Origin: Clostridia bacterium | Lineage (GTDB): Bacteria; Bacillota; Clostridia; Christensenellales; Borkfalkiaceae | DNA: 52,125 nt | Reading direction: 5' to 3' | NCBI GenBank assembly: GCA_900767195.1 | Contig: CAAFYG010000036.1 | Span: 1 to 52,125, forward strand | Part shown: one piece after another, positions 25,588-34,182 of the stretch | How positions within the stretch are numbered: the first letter of the stretch is position 1 | Layout of the letters: each line of letters begins with the position of its first letter | The notes under the pieces: model-generated | What the model was told of the DNA's origin: nothing | The model's database searches: none | Seen by the model: the letters and a program-made list of their open reading frames with translations, nothing else | Translations under genes and position numbers: made by a program

Positions 25588-27813
25588 ATGAACGATAAAA
25601 TTTTTGAAAATCTTTCGCCGTCGGCGGGGATGAATCCGATATTGCACTATCTGCCCGGCAGCGATGTGCGAACGGCGTGCGCGGCTTTGAAAGACTTCGG
25701 TTTTTCGGGCGCGGTGACGAACGTGAGCGGCGAAAACGGCTTCACGAAGAACGCGGAAAACGTGAAAAAACTTGCCGCGGCGGCGAAAATTTTGCACGAC
25801 AGCGGTTTGGAATACTGGATTTACGACGAAACGGGGTATCCGAGCGGTCAGGCGGGCGGCATCACGCTGGAAGATCACCCGGAACTGGAAGCGAAAGGCT
25901 TTTACATGCGCAAATTCGAGGCATTTTTGCAGCCGAAAGAATTTACCTATGAAATCGACGGCGATTCAACGAAAATCGTGCATGCGGCGAAGTATAAAAT
26001 CAATCTTTCGGATACGTGCGAAGCGTATTTGCGATTTGATACGGCGGAAAGCTTGCTTTTTTCGAAAAAACGTGTTAAAATAAGTTTGCAACCGGGCGAA
26101 GCGGCGTATGTATTTATCATGCGCCCCGCTTACGAGGGCGCGCATACGGTGCATAATATTTCCAGCCGCAAGCGGTATATCGATATTCTCGATAAGCGCG
26201 CGGTGAAACGGTTTTTAGAAGTGGCGTACGCGCCGATTGCCGCCGCGGACGAGAACGTGTACAAAAACGCGCGCGCCGTATTCACCGACGAGCCGAGCGT
26301 GATGGCGAGTTACGCCCGCGAACACGAAGTTTTCAATTACGCGCTCGCGCCGTACACGGGCAGTCTGTTTAAAGAATTTAAAGCGCGGCGCGGCTATTCG
26401 CTGCTGCCGTATCTGCCGCTTATCTTCGAAGAAACAAGCGGGATATATCCCAAAATCCGCATGGATTTTTACGAAACGGTGGGCGAGCTTACGGCGGAAA
26501 ACTACACGGGGCAGATCAACGCATACTTAAAAAAGCGCGGCACGAAAATTTCCGGGCATTACCTTGCCGAAGAACACGTGTGGGAGCATGCGGCGAATTA
26601 CGGCAGTTACGAGCGCGTGCTTGAAAAAACGGGTTATCCCGGCATGGACGTTCTTCAATGTACGCCCGAAGATTTCTATTTCAACGCGCCCAAATTTTTG
26701 CAGATGATCGCCGAGAAAAAGGGAACGGACGGCTTTATGGTGGAATACTGCCCGTTCTTCAATGCCGAAGCGTTCTATAAAAACCCGTTTGAAAACACCG
26801 TCGGCTCGCTGAGCATTTTATACATGTACGGCGCGCGCAAGATCAACAGCTACTACGAGCCGAATCTTTGCGAATACGAGGGCGAAAACGCGCTTTCGCT
26901 TGCCCGTTTCAGGGGCGGATTGAGCCGCGGACAATCTCGGTATCTCAACGATTACGTGCGAAGAATGTACGCGCTTTTATCGGGCAGAAAAACGCGGAAA
27001 ATCACGTGCGTGTACTACGCCTTGGAAGACGCGCAATCGAAATTCGCGCCGCGCTGCTGCGGAAAATACGCCCGCGACGGCGTACTCACCGCGCTTGATC
27101 GCTCGCTGAAAAATCTCGCAAAAACCTTGCTTTTAAACGGCGAAGAATACGTGTTTATCGACGCGGATGAGCTGCAAACCGCGGCGAAAGACGCAGTGCA
27201 AACCGCAGCGAAAGACGCAGCGCGAACCGCGGGAAAAGCGAGTGCGAAAAACGCGGAAATGCGGCGGATCGTAGTACCCGTATGCGACTTTTTGCGGGCA
27301 GAAACGATTGCCGCGCTGAAAAAATTCTCGGAAAGCGGCGCGGAAATTCTGTTTTTGAGAGAGAACGAAAAAAGCGGTGCGGCGGCGTGCGCCTGCGCGG
27401 ACGGCGCGGCGAAAACCGGCGGCTGCACGAAAATTGCGATCGGCGGAAATCTCGGCATAAGCGGTGAAAATATCGGCGAAATATGCAAAGCGCAAACGCT
27501 TTCGTTCGGCGAAGAAGTCACGGCGCAAACGCTTTTGAAAAAGATACGAAAAGAAGAGAAAAGACGGGCGTTGCTCGCGCCGCCGCCGAACGTATTGAAG
27601 CAGAGTTACGAGGGCGGAATTTGCGTATATTACAACAATAATAAAGAGGAAACGCAGGCGAAAGTTTTGAAAAACGCGACGGTGTACGAGCCTGCCACGG
27701 GCAGGATTTACGCGGTACAAGCCGGCGACGTTGTAAAAATTGCCGCCTACCGTGCGGTGATATTGGAAGAAGAACGAAATACCGAAGACAAACAGACGGA
27801 AAAAACGAGATGA
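25588..27813 (+). CDS. GH106-like glycosidase (alpha-L-rhamnosidase superfamily)
   Basis: A 741-residue cytoplasmic enzyme. The early motif YDETGYPSGQAGG (residues 79-91) and later FTDEPS and HYLAEEHVWEH resemble the long (beta/alpha)8 enzymes annotated as GH106 alpha-L-rhamnosidases and their relatives. The acidic residues in FTDEPS and AEEH are candidates for catalysis. The ATG follows the GH3 stop by two bases, with AAAGGA upstream. It overlaps the next gene by ATGA. Residues near 525-560 are an Ala/Lys-rich stretch coded by a 24-bp tandem repeat. Family placement is by motif only; an unclassified relative is possible. Confidence 0.65.
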   Translation: MNDKIFENLSPSAGMNPILHYLPGSDVRTACAALKDFGFSGAVTNVSGENGFTKNAENVKKLAAAAKILHDSGLEYWIYDETGYPSGQAGGITLEDHPELEAKGFYMRKFEAFLQPKEFTYEIDGDSTKIVHAAKYKINLSDTCEAYLRFDTAESLLFSKKRVKISLQPGEAAYVFIMRPAYEGAHTVHNISSRKRYIDILDKRAVKRFLEVAYAPIAAADENVYKNARAVFTDEPSVMASYAREHEVFNYALAPYTGSLFKEFKARRGYSLLPYLPLIFEETSGIYPKIRMDFYETVGELTAENYTGQINAYLKKRGTKISGHYLAEEHVWEHAANYGSYERVLEKTGYPGMDVLQCTPEDFYFNAPKFLQMIAEKKGTDGFMVEYCPFFNAEAFYKNPFENTVGSLSILYMYGARKINSYYEPNLCEYEGENALSLARFRGGLSRGQSRYLNDYVRRMYALLSGRKTRKITCVYYALEDAQSKFAPRCCGKYARDGVLTALDRSLKNLAKTLLLNGEEYVFIDADELQTAAKDAVQTAAKDAARTAGKASAKNAEMRRIVVPVCDFLRAETIAALKKFSESGAEILFLRENEKSGAAACACADGAAKTGGCTKIAIGGNLGISGENIGEICKAQTLSFGEEVTAQTLLKKIRKEEKRRALLAPPPNVLKQSYEGGICVYYNNNKEETQAKVLKNATVYEPATGRIYAVQAGDVVKIAAYRAVILEEERNTEDKQTEKTR
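27174..27221 (+). repeat. 24-bp tandem repeat inside the GH106-like gene
   Basis: Two units (27174-27197 and 27198-27221) differ at two positions; a third, degraded unit follows. The unit is a multiple of three and encodes QTAAKDAV-like residues, so copy changes would keep the frame. Confidence 0.85.
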
Positions 27814-30008
27814 AAAACGCGGACGAAACGAAAACGAACGAAACGCCCGGCGGCGATTTCACACTGCCCGGCGAAGCGGGGTCCGAAGAACTTACCTTGC
27901 GCCTTGCGAAGAAGTGGGGCGCGGACGTGGTGCGGGATAGCGACGGCACGCAGCTTTCGCCCGAAATTTTATCCGCGGGCTACGGCGTGTATTCCACGAT
28001 CTGCGTGATCCGCGAGCATAACGAATTTGCGAAAGCGCACCCCGAAACGCAAATGGAAGCGCCGCTGTATTCCCTGCCCGTCGCGGCGGAAGAAGAAACG
28101 CTTGAAATAATTCTTCTGCGCGGCTATTTCAAAGAACAATTCGAAATCGACGATCGACCTTGCTCGAAAAAATTCTGGCAGGCGTTTGATCGCACGGAAA
28201 ATAAAGAATTGCCGCGCGAGACGTGGGAATATGCGGGCGGCGGCAAAGTGCTTATAAAAAAAGCGAAAAAGTATCACGAATACTCGGTGAATTTCTTCGC
28301 TTTCCGCGTGTGGGAAGAAATTTCCATGTATAATCACGTAACGAACGGCTGGCAGAAAGAGCATTTGCGGCAGATCGATCCCGTCCACCCGATCGTGCGC
28401 GAGTATCTGAAAAACTACATGAAAAGCTGGTGCGAAACGCACCCCGCCACCAACGTGGTGCGCTTTACTTCGCTTTTTTACAACTTCGTGTGGATCTGGG
28501 GCAGCGATCTTTTAAATCGCTTTCTTTTCACCGACTGGGCTTCCTACGATTTCACCGCAAGCCCCCTGATGCTTGAAAATTACATGGCGGAAACGGGCGG
28601 AAAGATCACGCTCGAAGACTTTGTAAACGGCGGAAAACGGCACTCTACCCACACCGTTTGGGGCGAAACCAACTTGAAATACATGCGTTTCGTGCAGAAT
28701 TTCGTGGCGGATTTCGCCGCCGAACTTGTTAAAATCGTCCATGCTTACGGCAAGAAGGCGTATATGTTCTACGATGACAGCTGGGTGGGCAGCGAGCCGT
28801 ATTCCGATAGCTTTACCCGCGTCGGTTTCGACGGCATTATCAAGTGCGTGTTTTCGGCGTACGAAGCGCGCATGTGCGCGGGCGTGCCGAACGTAAAAAC
28901 GCACGAGATCCGCCTGCACCCGTATCTTTTCCCCACGGGGCTTACGGGCGAACCCGTGTTCGGAAAGGGCGGCGATCCCGTAACTCCCGCGCAGAAATAC
29001 TGGATCGCGGTGCGCCGCGCGCTGCTGCGCCAAAGCGTGGATCGCATCGGCCTGGGCGGCTATTTGCATCTCACGGAAAATTTCCCCGATTTCTGCGATT
29101 ATATCGAGTCGCTCGCAAACGATTTCCGCAAAATCAAAGCGTTGCACAAAAGCGGCGCGCCGTATACGCTGCCCATCAAAGTTTCCGTGCTTACGCGGTG
29201 GGGCGCGCTTCGCACGTGGACGTGCGGCGGACACTACCACGAACACCCCGATCTCGATCTTCTCAACCTTCTCGAAAGCCTTGCGGGGCTGCCCGTACAG
29301 GTGGAATTTATTGATTTTTCGCAGCTGAAAAAGGGCGAAATTTCAGGCGATATTCTGCTTGTCGCAGGCTTGAAAAACAGCGCGTACGGCGGCGGCAACG
29401 CGTGGAAAGACGGAGAAGTTTACGAAAGCGTTGCGGCGTTCGTACACGGCGGCGGCGCGTTGATTTCGGTAAACGAAGCTTCCGAAACAGACGGCTTTTC
29501 CACGAATCTGCGCCTTGCGCCGCTACTCGGCGTGGATCTCGATCGCGGCGATTTCAACTGTCACGGCAGATACCCCGCCGCGGCGGAACGCGAAGAAATA
29601 AAAACAGGTGCGTTTGCTGGCAAAACGCAGGCGTTTATCTTTTCGCCCGATACGAAAATTTTGAAAAACGCCGTAAAAAACGGCGAAGAAAACACGTTCG
29701 CGATCACCTGCCGTAAGGCGGGAAAAGGCGCGGCGGCATATATGTCTTCGTATAAACACACGCCCGAAAACGCGGCGGCGTTGCTCGCCCTTTTGAAAAA
29801 ACTCAAAGAAATCGCGGGCGCGCCCCTTGAAAATTACTATCTTTCCGATAATCTGTATGTGGATTGCGCATACTTCGAAAAGGAAAAGAAACTCGTGCTG
29901 GCGAACGGCGCGCTTTCGCGGCAGTCGGCGAAAATCGCGCTGCCGGGCGGAGAAATAAGCCTCACGCTCGCCCCCGCCGAAACGAAAATCGTAAATTTAA
30001 CCCGATAA
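27810..30008 (+). CDS. GH112 beta-galactoside phosphorylase (galacto-N-biose or galactosyl-rhamnose type)
   Basis: A 732-residue cytoplasmic enzyme that splits a beta-galactoside with phosphate, giving galactose 1-phosphate and the acceptor sugar and so saving ATP. Family marks: KKWGADVVRDSDGTQLSPEI near the N-terminus, VYSTICVIREHNEFA, MFYDDSWVGSEPY with Asp322/323 at the expected general-acid position, and RRALLRQSVDRIGLGGY. GH112 members act on Gal-beta-1,3-HexNAc or Gal-beta-1,4-rhamnose; motifs alone do not decide. The rhamnosidase-like gene next door tips me toward a rhamnose-containing disaccharide. The ATG overlaps the previous stop (ATGA) and there is no separate ribosome site, so translation is probably coupled. 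An AraC gene follows. Confidence 0.9.
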   Translation: MKNADETKTNETPGGDFTLPGEAGSEELTLRLAKKWGADVVRDSDGTQLSPEILSAGYGVYSTICVIREHNEFAKAHPETQMEAPLYSLPVAAEEETLEIILLRGYFKEQFEIDDRPCSKKFWQAFDRTENKELPRETWEYAGGGKVLIKKAKKYHEYSVNFFAFRVWEEISMYNHVTNGWQKEHLRQIDPVHPIVREYLKNYMKSWCETHPATNVVRFTSLFYNFVWIWGSDLLNRFLFTDWASYDFTASPLMLENYMAETGGKITLEDFVNGGKRHSTHTVWGETNLKYMRFVQNFVADFAAELVKIVHAYGKKAYMFYDDSWVGSEPYSDSFTRVGFDGIIKCVFSAYEARMCAGVPNVKTHEIRLHPYLFPTGLTGEPVFGKGGDPVTPAQKYWIAVRRALLRQSVDRIGLGGYLHLTENFPDFCDYIESLANDFRKIKALHKSGAPYTLPIKVSVLTRWGALRTWTCGGHYHEHPDLDLLNLLESLAGLPVQVEFIDFSQLKKGEISGDILLVAGLKNSAYGGGNAWKDGEVYESVAAFVHGGGALISVNEASETDGFSTNLRLAPLLGVDLDRGDFNCHGRYPAAAEREEIKTGAFAGKTQAFIFSPDTKILKNAVKNGEENTFAITCRKAGKGAAAYMSSYKHTPENAAALLALLKKLKEIAGAPLENYYLSDNLYVDCAYFEKEKKLVLANGALSRQSAKIALPGGEISLTLAPAETKIVNLTR

Positions 30009-30028
30009 AATAAAAGGAAAAACGCAAC

Positions 30029-31012
30029 ATGCTGAAAGACGTATTCACAAAGCCGTTCGATCTGATGAAAGTCAATCCTTACGTCAGGTTTGTCATGCTT
30101 TACAATATCAATTCCGACGAGCATCACGTGCCGCGGCGCATGCTGTACGATTACGCGCTCATCTGCGTGATACAGGGCGAGATTTGGTTTCGCTACGGCG
30201 GCGAACAGGTGTGCGTAAAGGCGGGCGAAATTCACCTGATGCCGCCCATGGTAACGCATCGCGAAGTGATTAAATCGGGCGTACGCTGCAAGTACTACGT
30301 GGTGCATTTCGATATGATCTACGATCCCGCCCGCGCGGACATCGATATGGAAAGAGTATATCTTTCGCGCTGCGTGCCGGGCGTAGCCGAAGTAGAGCCG
30401 GACAGGCAACTGCTCGCTTCCGATCGCGAAGAAGTGGGACTGATGAAAGGACCTTTCAAAACGCGCCCGCGCGAATTCGATCGGCTGCTGGAATGTTTAA
30501 AACGAATGGAATCGCTTGTGGCGCGAAATCGTTTCCGCACGGCGCAACATTCCGATACGCTCTCTTTAAAGGGCGATATGCTTGAAATTCTGGCGTATTT
30601 GTGGGAGGACGACGCCGATAAAAACGACGATTATTATCAGTGCGTGGATAGTTTTATTCAGTACGTGCGCTATCATTTCGCCGAGGATGTAGATATCGCT
30701 TCGCTTGCCGCGAAGTACGGCTTCACGCCCAACTATTTCCGCTCGGTGTTCAAGAAAATCACGGGCATCACGCCGTTTGAATATCTGCAAAGATTCCGCC
30801 TTGCGCGTGCGCGGGAATTATTGCAGGAGAGTCGTTTTTCCGTGCAACAGGTGGCGTTTTTGGTGGGATTCAACGATCCGTTCTATTTTTCGAAAGCTTT
30901 TAAAAAGCGCACCGGCGCAACGCCTAAAAAGTACGCGAAAAACCCGAAAATCGACGGGGGGGGGGCTGACGTTTCCGTCGAAAAACGCAAAGCTTCCAAA
31001 GGCGAAAACTGA
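30029..31012 (+). CDS. AraC-family transcriptional regulator
   Basis: A 327-residue regulator: an N-terminal cupin sensor (about 20-120, with PRRMLYDYALICVIQGEIWF and AGEIHLMPPMVTHRE) and a C-terminal double HTH (about 215-310, with IASLAAKYGFTPNYFRSVFK and VQQVAFLVGFNDPFYFSKAFK). The second HTH ends in the standard KKRTGATPKKY. It probably controls the enclosing glycosidase genes in response to a sugar. A site AAAAGGAAAA precedes the ATG, 20 bp after GH112. A run of ten G sits in the 3' tail and could shift the reading frame; it changes only the last residues, after the HTH. Confidence 0.92.
   Translation: MLKDVFTKPFDLMKVNPYVRFVMLYNINSDEHHVPRRMLYDYALICVIQGEIWFRYGGEQVCVKAGEIHLMPPMVTHREVIKSGVRCKYYVVHFDMIYDPARADIDMERVYLSRCVPGVAEVEPDRQLLASDREEVGLMKGPFKTRPREFDRLLECLKRMESLVARNRFRTAQHSDTLSLKGDMLEILAYLWEDDADKNDDYYQCVDSFIQYVRYHFAEDVDIASLAAKYGFTPNYFRSVFKKITGITPFEYLQRFRLARARELLQESRFSVQQVAFLVGFNDPFYFSKAFKKRTGATPKKYAKNPKIDGGGADVSVEKRKASKGEN
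30956..30965 (+). repeat. Homopolymer of ten G in the 3' end of the AraC gene
   Basis: Ten G in a row, coding Gly-Gly-Gly. With one extra G the frame stops at once (GGC TGA). With one less G the frame stays open to 31076. This is a possible slippage site or a sequencing error hot spot. Confidence 0.9.
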
Positions 31013-31025
31013 ATTTTTCACCGCA

Positions 31026-31053
31026 AAAACGCGCGTTTTTCTACGCGCGTTTT
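31026..31053 (+). terminator. Terminator-like hairpin after the AraC gene
   Basis: Ten base pairs AAAACGCGCG / CGCGCGTTTT with an 8-nt loop; only four T close it, then ACATT. It probably ends the glycosidase-AraC transcript. Confidence 0.7.
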
Positions 31054-31115
31054 ACATTGCCCGAAAAGTGGTATAAATAAAAGTATATCATAGAAACACG
31101 AAGGAGAAAATTGAG

Positions 31116-31979
31116 ATGACGGTAATCAAAGACGCTACGTTTTCGGAAGAGCGCGCGCTGTACAACCTGCACGACGCGCTTGTGAAAAACTGCCGTTTCG
31201 AGGGCGAAGAAGACGGCGAGTCCGCGATGAAAGAGAGCGGAAAATTAAAGGTGGAAGATTCGTATTTCGATCTTCGCTATCCTTTCTGGCACGTGACGGG
31301 CGCGTCGCTTTCAAAAATCGAAATGACGGAGCATTGCCGCGCCGCGCTGTGGTACGATAAAGATATCGCGATTTCCGCATCGAAAATGCACGGAATCAAG
31401 GCGCTTCGCGAGTGCGAAAACGTGAGCATCGAAAATACGGAAATCATTTCGCCGGAATTCGGCTGGAAGTGCGATAAGCTGCGCGTTACGGGCGGCTCGA
31501 TCGTATCGGAATACGCGTTTTTATTAAGCCGCAATCTCACCGTGAGCAATCTGAAATTTCAGGGGAAATACTCGTTTCAGTACGTGCATAACGCGAAATT
31601 CACGAAATGCGTTTTCGATACGAAAGACGCGTTCTGGCATACGAAAAACGTCACGGTGAAAGACAGCGTGATACGGGGCGAATATCTCGGCTGGTATTCG
31701 GAAAATCTCACGCTTGTGCGCTGCAAAATCATCGGCACGCAGCCGCTTTGCTATTGCAAGGGCTTGCGGCTGATCGACTGCACTACGGAAAACTGCGATT
31801 TGGCGTTTGAATACAGCCATGTAAACGCGTCGATCAAAGGCGACGTCGTCAGCGTGAAAAATCCGAAATCGGGCAAAATCACGGCGGATTCGATCGGCAA
31901 AATCATTCTGAAAGATTCGATTATGAAGAGCCGCGCGAAGATTATCGTAAGGCAGAGTAAAAAGAAGAAAAAAGCATAA
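31116..31979 (+). CDS. DUF3737 family right-handed beta-helix protein
   Basis: A 287-residue cytoplasmic protein. The opening ALYNLHDALVKNCRFEGEED, then GESAMKES, YFDLRYPFWHVTGASL and LRECENVSIENTEI fit DUF3737, a family of unknown function built of short beta-helix rungs. The C-terminus is strongly basic (KKKKKA). GAAGGAGAAAA precedes ATG 31116. It stands alone between a terminator on each side; I find only weak -10-like words (TATAAA, TATATC) upstream. No function should be assumed; the fold suggests binding or modification of a repeated polymer. Confidence 0.85.
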   Translation: MTVIKDATFSEERALYNLHDALVKNCRFEGEEDGESAMKESGKLKVEDSYFDLRYPFWHVTGASLSKIEMTEHCRAALWYDKDIAISASKMHGIKALRECENVSIENTEIISPEFGWKCDKLRVTGGSIVSEYAFLLSRNLTVSNLKFQGKYSFQYVHNAKFTKCVFDTKDAFWHTKNVTVKDSVIRGEYLGWYSENLTLVRCKIIGTQPLCYCKGLRLIDCTTENCDLAFEYSHVNASIKGDVVSVKNPKSGKITADSIGKIILKDSIMKSRAKIIVRQSKKKKKA

Positions 31980-31983
31980 AAAA

Positions 31984-32013
31984 TCGGGCTTGAAGCGGTT
32001 GTTTCAAGCCCGA
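31984..32013 (-). terminator. Terminator for the minus-strand kinase-like gene
   Basis: Eleven base pairs (31984-31994 with 32003-32013, core CGGGCTTGAA). On the minus strand the stem is followed by TTTTTTAT; on the plus strand only A follows. It may still block plus-strand transcripts weakly. Confidence 0.7.
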
Positions 32014-32029
32014 AAAAAATACAAAGCAC

Positions 32030-32112
32030 AAATTTCCGATCGCAAACGGGATTTTCGGGGCTATCCGTGAGGAAAAGAATTGCCCGGGAATTTCTGCAAG
32101 GATCGGAAATTT
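32030..32112. repeat. 12-bp inverted repeat between converging genes
   Basis: AAATTTCCGATC (32030-32041) and GATCGGAAATTT (32101-32112) are perfect complements 59 bp apart. A half copy (ATCGGAAATTA) follows at about 32117. Role unknown. Confidence 0.6.
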
Positions 32113-32124
32113 ATTTATCGGAAA

Positions 32125-32742
32125 TTATTTATTTTCGTACCATTTTTTCACGTATTCGGCGATGCAAGGCACTACGGCGGAAAGATCCGCATGCGAGGTA
32201 TTCACGCACAGATCGTAGTTTTCGCGATCGCCCCACACCTTGCCGTAAAATAAGCCGTACAGTTTTTTTCTGCCTTTATCCACCGCGCGGATCTTTTTCA
32301 AAAGCTTTTTATCCGTGAGATGTTCCGTGCCTTCTTCGTGCGCGCGGCAACGTTCTAATTTGCTCGCTTCGTCTGCATATACAAACAGCCGGAACGGGCG
32401 TTTTTCCGATAAGATAAGATCGGCGCACCGCCCCACGATCACGCAGTCGGTTTGCGCGAGCTTTTCGATCACTTCCCGCTGCGCGGCTAAAATTTTTTCC
32501 GTAATGCCCGCCGAAGGGCAGGGATAATCGGAAAACGTATGCCCGAACGTAAGATAATTGCGTTGCATCGCGCCGTTTTCGAGAATGGTTTCCACGAATT
32601 TTTCCGAAAAATCGCTCTTCTTCGCAATTTCCGTGATAATCGCCTTGTCGTAATACGCCACGCCGAGCGCGTCCGCGAGCCGCTTGCCCACTTCTCTGCC
32701 GCCGCTGCCGAATTCTCTTCCCACCGTAACGATTTTCGTCAT
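32125..32742 (-). CDS. Cytidylate-kinase-like P-loop protein
   Basis: A 205-residue protein of the cytidylate kinase-like (Cytidylate_kin2) family. The start TKIVTVGREFGSGGREVGKRL carries the family P-loop form. YYDKAIITEIAKKS and VIVGRCADLIL are also typical. These proteins are common in Clostridia beside, or instead of, true Cmk; their phosphate acceptor is often not known. The start at 32742 is set by GGGAGGTG at ideal spacing, and a near-consensus promoter lies upstream at 32795-32823. Two 15-bp direct repeats fill the leader. It is the only minus-strand gene in its region. Confidence 0.87.
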   Translation of the reverse strand: MTKIVTVGREFGSGGREVGKRLADALGVAYYDKAIITEIAKKSDFSEKFVETILENGAMQRNYLTFGHTFSDYPCPSAGITEKILAAQREVIEKLAQTDCVIVGRCADLILSEKRPFRLFVYADEASKLERCRAHEEGTEHLTDKKLLKKIRAVDKGRKKLYGLFYGKVWGDRENYDLCVNTSHADLSAVVPCIAEYVKKWYENK

Positions 32743-32762
32743 TTTCAAAAACACCTCCCAAC

Positions 32763-32792
32763 CTTTTAAAGCCGATTCTTTTAAAGCTGATT
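32763..32792 (-). repeat. Tandem 15-bp repeat in the leader of the kinase-like gene
   Basis: CTTTTAAAGCCGATT and CTTTTAAAGCTGATT stand side by side (one mismatch) between the -10 box and the ribosome site. Confidence 0.8.
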
Positions 32793-32794
32793 CT

Positions 32795-32823
32795 ATTATA
32801 CGGCAAAAATTTCCGTTTGTCAA
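32795..32823 (-). promoter_or_regulatory. Consensus sigma-A promoter of the kinase-like gene
   Basis: On the minus strand: TTGACA (32818-32823), 17 bp, TATAAT (32795-32800). Exact consensus in both boxes. Confidence 0.9.
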
Positions 32824-32875
32824 CTTCCGCGTGAAAAATTTTTTTTAAATTTCTTTCCGGGGGACGGGCAAAGGT

Positions 32876-32904
32876 TTGCAAAATTTCGCGTAAGTTGCTA
32901 TAAT
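32876..32904 (+). promoter_or_regulatory. Sigma-A promoter of the TIM-barrel isomerase gene
   Basis: TTGCAA (32876-32881), 17 bp ending in TGC, TATAAT (32899-32904). Confidence 0.85.
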
Positions 32905-32932
32905 ATAAACAATCGGAAAAGGAGCGAAAAAC

Positions 32933-33742
32933 ATGCAGATCGGTATATCCACGGCGTCGCTTTTCATGCGGCAGTACAATGAAGAAGCGGTGCAAACGAT
33001 TCAAAATCTCGGCGTGAAAACGTGCGAAATCTTTCTGGAAACTTTTTCGGAATACACGCGCGCATACGGCGAAATTTTAAACGAAAAAAAGGGCGATCTC
33101 GCCGTAAATTCCGTACACCTGTACACCACGCATATCGAGCCGCAGCTCTTTTCCGAAAACGAACGCACGCTCAAAGACGCGTACTGTTTTTTAGACCGCG
33201 CGATGCAGGCGGCGCAGGCGTTCGGCGCGAAGTATTATACGTTCCACGGCACGGCGCGCTATAAAAAAGCTTCGCGGAGCGGCGCGAACGATAATTTCGA
33301 AAAAATCGGCAACGCCCTTGAAAAAGTGCGCGTCCTTTGCGAAAAATACGGCGTTTCTCTCTCGCTCGAAACGGTGGAATGGGCTACCTACAACCGCCCC
33401 GGCGTATTCAAAGAAGTGCGAAAATACTGCCCGAAACTTTATACAACGCTCGATATCAAGCAGGTGCGCTTATCCGAACGCCCCGAAAGCGAGTATCTAA
33501 AAGAAATGGCGGGGCATATCTCGCACGTGCATGTATCCGACGTAACAAAAAGCGGCAAAACCTGTCTGCCGGGCAAAGGCGCGTACGATTTCGAAAGCCT
33601 TATAAAGCGGCTTGCGGATACGGGGTTTGGCGGCGCGCTGATCATCGAAGCGTACAAAAACGACTACGATAAAATCGAAGAGATGAAAACTTCCGCCGAA
33701 TACCTGCAAGAGATATTGTATAAATTCAATTTAAACAAGTAA
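32933..33742 (+). CDS. Sugar phosphate isomerase/epimerase-like TIM barrel protein
   Basis: A 269-residue protein of the xylose-isomerase-like (AP_endonuc_2) barrel family. MQIGISTASLF opens the barrel; VNSVHLYT, YYTFHGTARYKK, SLSLETVEW, LYTTLDIKQ, HISHVHVSDV and ALIIEAY mark the strands, with His and Glu/Asp residues placed for a divalent metal. Members isomerise sugars, inositols or related acids, so the exact substrate is open. AAAAGGAGCG precedes ATG 32933. It has its own promoter and no close partner, so the link to the glycan locus is only possible. Confidence 0.8.
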   Translation: MQIGISTASLFMRQYNEEAVQTIQNLGVKTCEIFLETFSEYTRAYGEILNEKKGDLAVNSVHLYTTHIEPQLFSENERTLKDAYCFLDRAMQAAQAFGAKYYTFHGTARYKKASRSGANDNFEKIGNALEKVRVLCEKYGVSLSLETVEWATYNRPGVFKEVRKYCPKLYTTLDIKQVRLSERPESEYLKEMAGHISHVHVSDVTKSGKTCLPGKGAYDFESLIKRLADTGFGGALIIEAYKNDYDKIEEMKTSAEYLQEILYKFNLNK

Positions 33743-33809
33743 AATAATGTCGAAAACGAGAAAGGTTTGCCGAACGCAAAAAAAGCTTGTTTCACCCCCG
33801 CAAAAGAGC

Positions 33810-33838
33810 TTGACAGAACGAAAAAAAGTTGCTATAAT
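33810..33838 (+). promoter_or_regulatory. Consensus sigma-A promoter of rpsU
   Basis: TTGACA (33810-33815), 17 bp ending in TGC, TATAAT (33833-33838): exact consensus plus extended -10, fitting a highly expressed ribosomal gene. Confidence 0.9.
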
Positions 33839-33886
33839 CAAAGTCGTTGAAAATAAACGCGGCAGGCAAAGGAAGGTGAGAAAAGA

Positions 33887-34063
33887 ATGTCCACGGTAAA
33901 AGTCGGTGAAAACGAAAACGTAGAAAGCGCGCTTCGTCGCTTCAAGAGAAAGTGTTCGCGCGACGGCATTATCGGCGATCTTCGCAAGAAGGAATTTTAC
34001 GAAAAACCTTCCGTAAGAAGAAAGAAGAAGTCGGAAGCCGCAAGAAAAAGAAACAAAAACTAA
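33887..34063 (+). CDS. rpsU: 30S ribosomal protein S21
   Basis: A 58-residue basic protein of the small ribosomal subunit. It begins MSTVKVGENENVESALRRFK, contains KCSRDGIIGDLRKKEFYEKP and ends in the Lys/Arg-rich tail usual for S21. GGAAGGTGAG precedes ATG 33887. A consensus promoter lies upstream and a long hairpin follows. In most Firmicutes yqeY comes next; here an unrelated protein does. Confidence 0.97.
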   Translation: MSTVKVGENENVESALRRFKRKCSRDGIIGDLRKKEFYEKPSVRRKKKSEAARKRNKN

Positions 34064-34070
34064 CGCAAAG

Positions 34071-34106
34071 AATTCGCTTCCCCGCAACCCTGCGGGGAGG
34101 CGAATT
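34071..34106 (+). terminator. Strong hairpin after rpsU, terminator or attenuator
   Basis: Sixteen base pairs (34071-34086 with 34091-34106, one G-T) and a four-base loop ACCC. Only CTTTATAG follows, so it may let part of the transcripts pass into the next gene, which has no clear promoter of its own. Confidence 0.75.
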
Positions 34107-34182
34107 GCTTTATAGAGGCGCAAAAAACGTCGAAACCGTGCGAAAGAAGAAAAATTCAGCCGAAAGAAGGAGAAAAACATTA

